From contig OY979723.1 of NCBI GenBank assembly GCA_963855995.1, forward strand, positions 8,189,013 through 8,253,012: a DNA stretch of 64,000 bases. Reading direction: 5' to 3'. Numbering within the stretch: position 1 is the stretch's first letter; each line of letters begins with the position of its first letter. The notes beneath the pieces are model-generated. The model was given only the letters and a program-made list of their open reading frames with translations, searched no databases and was not told the origin of the DNA. The DNA comes from Muricea muricata. Taxonomy: Eukaryota; Cnidaria; Anthozoa; Malacalcyonacea; Plexauridae. The translations under genes were made by a program, and so were the position numbers. Positions 55,049 through 64,000 of this stretch are shown here, piece after piece.

Positions 55049-56140
55049 ATGCAACTTTAACATTCAAAAATGTAATCGTCGTATTGGCGTTATACATACT
55101 GTTAGAAAATAGCTAATTTTGGTTCACGTCCTACACATTGGTTTATAGGCAAAGTCATTCCAAGTCTTTATTATTTACATTTCTCTCGAAATCATGCATA
55201 AAAATTGTTTCACAATTCTTGTGACCATCTCAACAATAACAATTCACAAAAAATGTTTTTCAAGTCAGGGAAGCAGCCTGTTTAACCGTTAATTCATATT
55301 GCATTTTAAAGCCCTCATCCATGTTTGCAGAAGTCATTCAAAATAAGGCTTCCACAAATCCATATAAAATTTTCTGTTTGATTTTAGCGCTAGATTGACC
55401 TGAAGATGCTAAAGTACATATACTAACACAAATCTATGAGATATGTTGCTAAATTTATAGTTTCTTTACCATTTCAGATTGCATTGGAGACGAGAACTAG
55501 AGGAGATTAAACCTCTTTAAGTTATCAATATGTTGATTTCATATCGCATTGCGGCAAAATATTTATCCTAACATGAAAACTTGGAAATATCGGAACTTTC
55601 GCTGTAAACGTCGAAGTAATATTGATTTTTGAATTTTTTGAGATAGATAGATCCTTCTTTAACTAGGCCTGGGAGTGTTGTTCAATTTATCATTGTCAAC
55701 GAATTAAGTTAAACAAACATTTAGTTTTAGCGAGATGCACGGGAAGATATATATCGTTTATCGAAACTTGGGATTATAGGAAATAATAAGGCCTAAAATT
55801 CTTAAAGTATGGGTAAAATGATGCTTTAGATTATAATGTAAACGTAGCTAACTAACGTATATAAATGTATCATAAATTAACAAACGTATATAGATATTAT
55901 CTGATTTGACGACTGCATCCCTAAAACCTATAGACTATTTATATATATGGTACACTATGACCGCACAATGCTAGTATTGAATGCTAATATTGTTTAAACT
56001 TACCTTTTAAGTTAAGGACTTCTTAAGGATAGTTAAGAATACCTAGTCATCGGTCAGGACATAATTGTATGTGCTTTCAGACAATCATGGTTACTGCGTA
56101 TGTTTAGCAATTATTGGTGCAGGTGGCAGGCCAAGGGGCA
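55049..56140. other. 3' non-coding part of array unit, copy 2
   Basis: Same content as 48108-49199; the satellite-like block is at about 55500-55840. Confidence 0.6.
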
Positions 56141-56149
56141 GGTGGCAGG

Positions 56150-58317
56150 AACATATGTGCAATATTTGTCTGCGCATGCGCGATCCTGATCACATGAAAT
56201 AGCAAATGGCGGTTGTCAGATGAAATGGTGAGATTTCTCCAAATTTGGCGATAACAATGTGGTGATTTTTTGTGCGATCTGTCGGAATTCATCTGAATCC
56301 TAAACAGGTAAGAGTATTGTTCTATTTAAGTTTGATTTTAATGTAATATTTATCTTCCTTGGCTTGAATTTTCATTGTTTACTAGTTGTTAACCGTGCCT
56401 TCGTAATTCCATCAAGTTGTTCGATTAAACCTAATACGGAGGTTATTTAGGTCGCCCGTCGTTGGCATAGTAGGTTTTTTAACTAAACATGTTTAATCTG
56501 TCTATATCTTGGTATAACCGATCTCAGGAATAACCGATCACCAATTTATTATCATTATTTGGCCATCACTTTGTGCATGCACATTGAAAGCAGCATTACA
56601 TGGCATTAGTGATTCATTTTTTCACAAAACGTAGTTTACTACCACATAGTTGTGTGCCAAGTACCCGTAAGGATACTATGAGATATTTTAAATTGAAATA
56701 ATCTATGATCTTCATTACATTTTCAATTTTATTGGCTTCATACAATACCTGTGGATAGAACCTCAAACCCAGCGCAACACATGGGACTTATTTGTGTGTG
56801 TGGGTAAAAAAAATAAAAAATGAGTCATGGAAACCTCTTTATATTTTGTATATTTATTATTTTTGATTTCACGGAGAAAAGAAAGTAAAGTTCCACAATA
56901 AAAAATTGGGGAAAGGATAGTCATGTACTTGTGTGTTTGATAGTAACATGATAAAGAATAATATTTATTCCAATTTTGATTCACTTTATGATTGAATTTT
57001 TTTTATTACAACAACAGGTTATTCTATTATGTCTAATTTACCGCATTTAATGTTTTAGCCATGAACTTAACTGACAAAAATTTTTGCTATAGTTATTATT
57101 CCTTATTATAAGTGACTTACTCAAGGATTCAAATGATTGTTTTGTTCAGTAAATGTGGATTATTTAAGAAACTGTTCATAGAAACCACACTAAAAGAGCA
57201 AATGTTTTTCCTTATCATTTGTTCAATGTTTAGCAACCGCTTAGTCTATTAAAAAAATTGGGAAAACACGCCAATTTTGAATTGGTTCCAACATAGTTAG
57301 TATTATACTTTTTATGTACCATTTGGTCTCAAGATATATAAACATGTTTAGCATAGTTGATTCAACAACTTTTCTTTATTCAATAGACTCCACGTCAAGG
57401 TCATTTGTGAGATATTTGTGAATTCAAACGTCTTGTTCCAATCTCGTTTCAGTGTTGTTTCTATGAGCAGTTTCTTAAATAATCAAACAGACAAGTACAT
57501 GTCTGGCCAATAGACTGGTGACACGAATGTGCTAAAACTATCCTTTCCCCAATTTTTTTATGGTGGAACTTTACTTTCTTTTCTCCGTGAAATCGAAAAT
57601 GATAAATATACAAAATATAAAGAGGTTTCCATGACTCATTTTTTATTTTTTTTACCCACACACACAAATAAGTCCCATGTGTTGCACTGGGTTTGAGGTT
57701 CTATCCACAGGTATTGTATGAAGTCAATAAAATTGAAAATGTAATGAAGATCATAGATTATTTCAATTTAAAATATCTCATAGTATCCTTACGGGTACTT
57801 GGCACACAACTATGTGGTAGTAAACTACGTTTTGTGAAAAAAATGAATCACTAATGCCATGTAGTTCTTGTATTATCTGCTTTCAATGTGCATGCACTAA
57901 TTGATGGCCAAATAATGATAATAAATTGGTGATCGGTTATTCCTGAGATCGGTTATACCAAGATATAGACAGATTAAGCATGTTTAGTTAAAAACCTACT
58001 ATGCCAACGACGGACGACCTAAATAACCGCCGTATTAGGTTTAATCGAACAACTTGATGGAGTTACGAAGGCACGGTTAACAACTAGTAAACAATGAAAA
58101 TTCAAGCCAAGGAAGATAAATATTACATTAAAATCAAACTTAAATAAAACAATACTCTTGCCTGTTTAGGATTCAGACGAATTCCGACAGATCGCACAAA
58201 AAATCACCACATTGTTATCGCCAAATTTGGAGAAATCTCACCATTTCATCTGACAACCGCCATTTGCTATTTCATGTGATCAGAATCGCGCATGCGCAGA
58301 CAAATTGCACATATGTT
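56150..58317. mobile_element. Foldback (MULE/FB-like) in array copy 3
   Basis: 2,168 bp, flanked by GGTGGCAGG at 56141-56149 and 58318-58326. It differs from copy 2 by a one-base A-run change near 56904 and a few substitutions. Confidence 0.8.
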
Positions 58318-58939
58318 GGTGGCAGGTGGAAGGTGGAAGACGAGCCGCTCTTATGACGTAATTTGTACTGCGGTAATGTAACCATTACAATTACTTAATG
58401 TAAGATATTTCAACATAGTTCGTGTCATGTGACTTATCTCACTTATGCTCGACCATTGTTATTCGATATTTTGTGGACGCAAAGTGTAAATCGTAAAGGT
58501 AAGCAAAATTTTGCATCATTTTCTTCTCATTTTGTTCTTTTATTATTGTATTTTCTCGCCATTTCAAGACTCTTGTCGGAAAAAATATAAGTTTCGACGA
58601 GATTTATTATTTTGCGTACATATCTTGGAGCAAATTTGCTCGCACTGACGGGTATTTGTCAGGCACGTGTACGTGGTTCCACGGCGTGGTTCTTCGTGCA
58701 CCCTATACTGGAAAAGTTGAGCCAGCCTTGCTGTAATATTGAGCCAGTCTTACTGGAAAAGTTGAGCCAGCTTTGCTGGAATATTGAGCCAGTCTTACTG
58801 GAAAATATAGACTACCTGCCAACTGCAGGTTATACAAATTTATTGACATTACAATAACTTTTTGGCTACTAACAACTTTGAATATAGTATTCAATTTTAT
58901 TAAGTATACTTATATATTTCTGTGTATTAGATTGCAAAT
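58318..58939 (+). promoter_or_regulatory. 5' leader of Helitron-type gene, copy 3
   Basis: Donor GTAAGC at 58499, acceptor ending at 58930, minisatellite at 58707-58806. No difference from copy 2 was noticed. Confidence 0.45.
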
Positions 58940-59434
58940 ATGGGAGTGACAATTGAAATATATCGATCACGAATTGGTTCTCATCACATTTTCATGGAAG
59001 GCCATAAAAGTAACTTTCAAGGTCAATTTTGGAATGAAATGCTGCTAAAATTTTATATTAGTTTACTTTTACCTCCAAACATTAAATTCAGGTTTGATAC
59101 AATATGTAAAGAAAATGCACAGTATCCAGACAATGTTTATAACATTGGACAGTTGTTACTAAAGCTTTCAAATGATGTGGAAGAAAACCCTGGCCCAACT
59201 ATTAATGATATTGTGGATTGCTCTTACACAATTCATGCTAGTTTTAACCAAGGTAACAATTTATTTGGATCGAATGCTGGAAAACAATGTGTGGCAATGT
59301 CATTAAGTGCAATTGTGTACAAAGAAATCAAATCAGTGAATATCTGGAACCAAACAACTCTAAACACAATCATGGTATGTGGAGATAATTTATACGGTGC
59401 AATCAAAGTATTAATAAGAACTATTTATCATTAA
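58940..59434 (+). pseudogene. Leader with 2A-like motif and peptidase N-terminal part, copy 3
   Basis: Same 164-codon frame as copy 2, including DVEENPGP at 59174-59197 and the GKQC nucleophile motif; ends at the same shared frameshift. Confidence 0.75.
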
Positions 59435-59439
59435 CTGAT

Positions 59440-60498
59440 GTGCCTGAGTTTGTTGATATGAACAATAACACTTTTCATTTGGAATATAGTGACCCCTTTT
59501 CAGGGGCATTACTTATGACTGTTAACAATTACCCTTTTGTTACCGTTGAGAATGCTTTACATGAAGTATTTCATTCTTTAAATTATAAAAGTTGTTTATT
59601 AACCATTGGTGTGAATACTGTTGCTATCATGATGCCATTTCCTGATGTATTTAAAGTGTTTGATTCTCATTTAAGAGATCTTTCTGGTATGCCTAGTATG
59701 TTAGGATATTGTGTTCTTGTTTCAGTTGAAGGGATCCAGAATCTTGCTCAATATTTTCACTTCACATCTCACTGCAGTGCATCAAATGATTACATTCTAT
59801 TTGAATTAAAGGGTGTAAACTGTGTCAACATAATGGATGTTACCAATGATAATGTGAACCGAGAGTCTGTTGTGTCAGGTAATTTAGAAAGTGTTGCTTC
59901 TTCTGGGAATAGAGAGCAAAGGTATGCCAAATTAAAACAGTATAATAATCTCAGAGAAATACAAAGACAAAATGAGTCTTCAGATAAAAATCACGCTCAA
60001 CTGGAAAGAGAAAGACTTGCTAAAGCAAAAGATTTCAATAACCAGAGAAAAGTCCAAAGAGAAAATGAATCTCCTGAAGAAAAAAAAGCCCGGTTTGAAA
60101 AAGGGAAAGTCAAAGAAAAATGAATCTCCAGAATAAAGGGAGCAAAGACTTGCAAAAATGAGAGAGTATAATAACAGGAGAAGGACTCAAAGACAAAATG
60201 AATCTCCTGAAGAAAAAGAAGCCTGGCTTGAAAAATGACAATATCAAAAGGAAAAGTCAAAGAAAAATGAATCTCCAGAACAAAGGGAGCAAAGACTTGT
60301 TAAATTGGAGAGTGTAATAACAGGAGAAGGACCCAAAGACAAAATGAATCTCCTGAAGAAAAAAAAGCTCGACTTGAAAAAGGGCATCTTCGAAAGAAAT
60401 ACTCAAAGAAAGATGCATCTCTAAAACAAAGGAAACAAAGACTTTCATTAAAGCAAAAAGAAAATATAGGTAATCATGAATCTACTGATATACAAACC
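59440..60498 (+). pseudogene. Peptidase C-terminal half and charged linker, copy 3
   Basis: Identical in translation to copy 2 over the open part (ends 60123), with the same downstream stops and frame changes. Confidence 0.75.
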
Positions 60499-60921
60499 TT
60501 GACTGAAAGTCTGATAAGAAACTTTCATGAATCTGTATCAACAGGACCACTGTATATTTGTACATGCTGTGATCATTTGTGGTATAAATATAGTGTTTCA
60601 CCTGCTAATCAGTTAACATTGAAAAATCCCGATATGGTGAAGTATCTGCAAGACATAGTAAGTGTTGATAATGTTAAATGGGTTTGTCAAACGTGTAGCA
60701 GACACTTAAAAAAAGGAAAAGTCCCTCCTTGTGCAATTGTTAATGGAATGCGATTTCCAACCAGACCTAATTTTTTTGACCTTAATGAATTAGAATGTAG
60801 ACTTATTGCTCCTCGATTGGCATTTCAAAAGATATACCAAGCCCCTAGTGGTGGGCAGTTAAAAATCAATGGTAATGTTGTAAATGTTCCAGCAGATGTT
60901 AATAGTACCGTTAATATGTGA
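60499..60921 (+). pseudogene. DUF6570-type domain, copy 3
   Basis: Identical in translation to copies 1 and 2; same TGA at the end. Confidence 0.75.
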
Positions 60922-61620
60922 CCTCGTTTGGCAGATGATACAGGTACAATTAAGGTTCAGTTGAAAAGAAGATTGCGATACAAAAGCTCTGCACTTTCAT
61001 TAAACATAAGACCAAATAAAGTGATGCAAGCAGCTGCTTGGTTAGTGAATACAAGCCCTTTGTATCAAGATCAGGGAATTACTATTGATGAAAATTGGTT
61101 GAGGGAGGTACAAGAATCCCTTGGTGAGACTGATAATACCTCCGTAATCTCAAATGACACAGACAGTCAAACTGTAGAAAACTCTGTAGAGGATGAATGG
61201 AGCGAAGATGAAACAGAGCTACCAGCTGGTGTTACTGATACCATGTTGACTCCACCTGATTATGTGGATAATAGTGAAAGACAACAAATTTACAATGTTG
61301 CACCTGGAGAAGGTAATACACCATTAAGTGTGTTTAGAGATCAGTACTGTGAGGAAATGGCTTACCCAGGAATATTTCTAGGGCAAAAGAGACCAGATGA
61401 TAAGCAAAGGTTGAAAAGTGTTTATTACAGTGAAATTTGTAAGTCTGAACTACGAAGATCAGATGGACGAGCTGCTATGTGTGTGGAAAACATATTCTTT
61501 AAAGCTAAAAAGTTGCAGATAAAATTTTTGATTGGACAGTCGCAGATTGCTCTACGAAAGAACAAAATAGGGAATAGAACATTGACTGCTGGCGAGTTAA
61601 AAACACCTGAAGGTTTATAA
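60922..61620 (+). pseudogene. Helitron Rep N-terminal region, part 1, copy 3
   Basis: Identical in translation to copy 2; same TAA at 61618-61620. Confidence 0.7.
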
Positions 61621-61988
61621 AGTTTGATAAACCATGATGATGGTTTTAGATTCTTAAGGACTTTGAGAGGGTCACCTCCATATTTTGAAAGAGCAAAAAA
61701 GACTTGTTCGCTATGATTCGACAATTGGGACCTGCATCGCTATTATGTAGCTTTTCATCAGCAGAAACCAAGTGGAATCATCTATTGAGAATTCTTGGTA
61801 ACTTAATACATCACAAGAATTATAGTGAAGAAGAATTGAATAATCTTACCTGGGATGACAGATGTCGTCTTATTCAAAGTGACCCAGTAACTTGTGCTAG
61901 ACATATTGATTTCCAATTCAATACTTTCTTAAAAGATGTTTTAATGAGCGAACTTGCTCCTCTAGCAAAAGTAAAGGACTGGTTCTGA
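61621..61988 (+). pseudogene. Helitron-like N domain fragment, copy 3
   Basis: Same A-run frameshift and the same KDWF-stop end as the other copies. Confidence 0.7.
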
Positions 61989-63095
61989 ATGCAACTTTAA
62001 CATTCAAAAATGTAATCGTCGTATTGGCGTTATACATACTGTTAGAAAATAGCTAATTTTGGTTCACGTCCTACACATTGGTTTATAGGCAAAGTCATTC
62101 CAAGTCTTTATTATTTACATTTCTCTCGAAATCATGCATAAAAATTGTTTCACAATTCTTGTGACCATCTCAACAATAACAATTCACAAAAAATGTTTTT
62201 CAAGTCAGGGAAGCAGCCTGTTTAACCGTTAATTCATATTGCATTTTAAAGCCCTCATCCATGTTTGCAGAAGTCATTCAAAATAAGGCTTCCACAAATC
62301 CATATAAAATTTTCTGTTTGATTTTAGCGCTAGATTGACCTGAAGATGCTAAAGTACATATACTAACACAAATCTATGAGATATGTTGCTAAATTTATAG
62401 TTTCTTTACCATTTCAGATTGCATTGGAGACGAGAACTAGAGGAGATTAAACCTCTTTAAGTTATCAATATGTTGATTTCATATCGCATTGCGGCAAAAT
62501 ATTTATCCTAACATGAAAACTTGGAAATATCGGAACTTTCGCTGTAAACGTCGAAGTAATATTGATTTTTGAATTTTTTGAGATAGATAGATCCTTCTTT
62601 AACTAGGCCTGGGAGTGTTGTTCAATTTATCATTGTCAACGAATTAAGTTAAACAAACATTTAGTTTTAGCGAGATGCACGGGAAGATATATATCGTTTA
62701 TCGAAACTTGGGATTATAGGAAATAATAAGGCCTAAAATTCTTAAAGTATGGGTAAAATGATGCTTTAGATTATAATGTAAACGTAGCTAACTAACGTAT
62801 ATAAATGTATCATAAATTAACAAACGTATATAGATATTATCTGATTTGACGACTGCATCCCTAAAACCTATAGACTATTTATATATATGGTACACTATGA
62901 CCGCACAATGCTAGTATTGAATGCTAATATTGTTTAAACTTACCTTTTAAGTTAAGGACTTCTTAAGGATAGTTAAGGATACTTTGTGATGCGTTACCTA
63001 GTCATCGGTCAGGACATAACTGTATGTGCTTTCAGACAATCATGGTTACTGCGTATGTTTAGCAATTATTGGTGCAGGTGGCAGGCCAAGGGGCA
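61989..63095. other. 3' non-coding part of array unit, copy 3
   Basis: As in the other copies, but with a 15-bp insertion near 62982-62997 (ACTTTGTGATGCGTT) just before the CTAG. Confidence 0.6.
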
Positions 63096-63104
63096 GGTGG
63101 CAGG

Positions 63105-64000
63105 AACATATGTGCAATATTTGTCTGCACATGCGCGATCCTGATCACATGAAATAGCAAATGGCGGTTGTCAGATGAAATGGTGAGATTTCTCCAAATT
63201 TGGCGATAACAATGTGGTGATTTTTTGTGCGATCTGTCGGAATTCATCTGAATCCTAAACAGGTAAGAGTATTGTTCTATTTAAGTTTGATTTTAATGTA
63301 ATATTTATCTTCCTTGGCTTGAATTTTCATTGTTTACTAGTTGTTAACCGTGCCTTCGTAATTCCATCAAGTTGTTCGATTAAACCTAATACGGAGGTTA
63401 TTTAGGTCGCCCGTCGTTGGCATAGTAGGTTTTTTAACTAAACATGTTTAATCTGTCTATATCTTGGTATAACCGATCTCAGGAATAACCGATCACCAAT
63501 TTATTATCATTATTTGGCCATCACTTTGTGCATGCACATTGAAAGCAGCATTACATGGCATTAGTGATTCATTTTTTCACAAAACGTAGTTTACTATCAC
63601 ATAGTTGTGTGCCAAGTACCCGTAAGGATACTATGAGATATTTTAAATTGAAATAATCTATGATCTTCATTACATTTTCAATTTTATTGACTTCATACAA
63701 TACCTGTGGATAGAACCTCAAACCCAGCGCAACACATGGGACTTATTTGTGTGTGTGGGTAAAAAAAATAAAAAATGAGTCATGGAAACCTCTTTATATT
63801 TTGTATATTTATTATTTTTGATTTCACGGAGAAAAGAAAGTAAAGTTCCACAATAAAAAAATTGGGGAAAGGATAGTCATGTACTTGTGTGTTTGATAGT
63901 AACATGATAAAGAATAATATTTATTCCAATTTTGATTCACTTTATGATTGAATTTTTTTTATTACAACAACAGGTTATTCTATTATGTCTAATTTACCGC
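63105..64000. mobile_element. Foldback (MULE/FB-like) in array copy 4, partial
   Basis: Left arm only. GGTGGCAGG stands at 63096-63104. CACATGCGC replaces the GCGCATGCGC palindrome seen in the other copies. Cut by the window edge. Confidence 0.75.

Larger units (their letters stand above)
42305..64000 (+). repeat. Tandem array of a 6.94-kb unit (three full copies and a partial)
   Basis: Unit starts, scored at ATATTTGTCTGCGCATGCGC (copy 4 has CACATGCGC), lie at 42305, 49221, 56162 and 63117. Spacings are 6,916, 6,941 and 6,955 bp. The differences are explained by a 25-bp deletion in copy 1, a 1-bp A-run change in copy 3 and a 15-bp insertion near 62982 in copy 3. Copies 2 and 3 differ by only a handful of bases; copy 1 is slightly more diverged. 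The array continues past the window edge. Confidence 0.95.

Overview
This window looks like AT-rich, intergenic DNA from an animal, most likely a marine invertebrate; a cnidarian would fit, but the sequence does not settle it. The evidence is eukaryotic splice signals, the lack of dense coding, and the mix of transposon types: a Penelope-like GIY-YIG relic, a two-exon THAP relic, a Helitron-type replication-initiator relic with a 2A-like motif, and many foldback and miniature inverted-repeat elements (MITEs). I see no rRNA, tRNA, CRISPR or bacterial operon. The only plausible non-transposon coding frame is a 204-codon minus-strand frame at 33303-33917. Almost everything else is mobile DNA, nested inside other mobile DNA.

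Layout. (1) 1-8800: old repeat DNA with inverted-repeat pairs (339-451 with 5968-6089; 2085-2265 with 7275-7450), two clusters of short TTTACAC...GTGTAAA hairpins and a possible LINE tail. (2) 8800-30590: large foldback-repeat DNA. A segment at 10427-22694 is repeated in inverted orientation at 26790-30103, so the region forms a giant interrupted palindrome. One arm carries insertions that the other lacks, which exposes empty sites and target-site duplications (TSDs): a 6-kb composite with TA duplication (13084-19086), a hAT-like MITE (19285-19721), a THAP-bearing transposon (19774-22519) and a 234-bp MITE (27883-28116). Between the arms lie a 1.6-kb TA-type foldback and a Penelope-like 3' end. 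(3) 30840-38500: a second copy of that foldback, the 204-codon frame with a duplicated fragment of its 3' end, and a diverged tandem repeat. (4) 38500-42304: two compact hairpin MITEs, otherwise no gene seen. (5) 42305-64000: a tandem array of a 6.94-kb unit, three full copies and the start of a fourth, running off the window.

Each array unit holds a 2.17-kb foldback flanked by the 9-bp direct repeat GGTGGCAGG, a 5' leader with a probable intron, and a decayed Helitron-type gene. That gene reads, in order: a short leader ending in the 2A-like motif DVEENPGP, a cysteine-peptidase domain like those of transposon-borne OTU/C76-type proteases, a charged repeat linker, a DUF6570-type Cys-rich domain and the start of a Helitron-like N domain. 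It stops before the HUH nuclease motif, and no helicase is present. All copies share the same stops and frameshifts, so the unit was amplified after the gene had died. In copy 1 a 25-bp deletion removes precisely the 2A motif.

The genes do not form a working pathway. The window is best read as a record of element-on-element insertion, segmental inversion and recent tandem amplification. Family names come from motif recognition alone and no database search was run.
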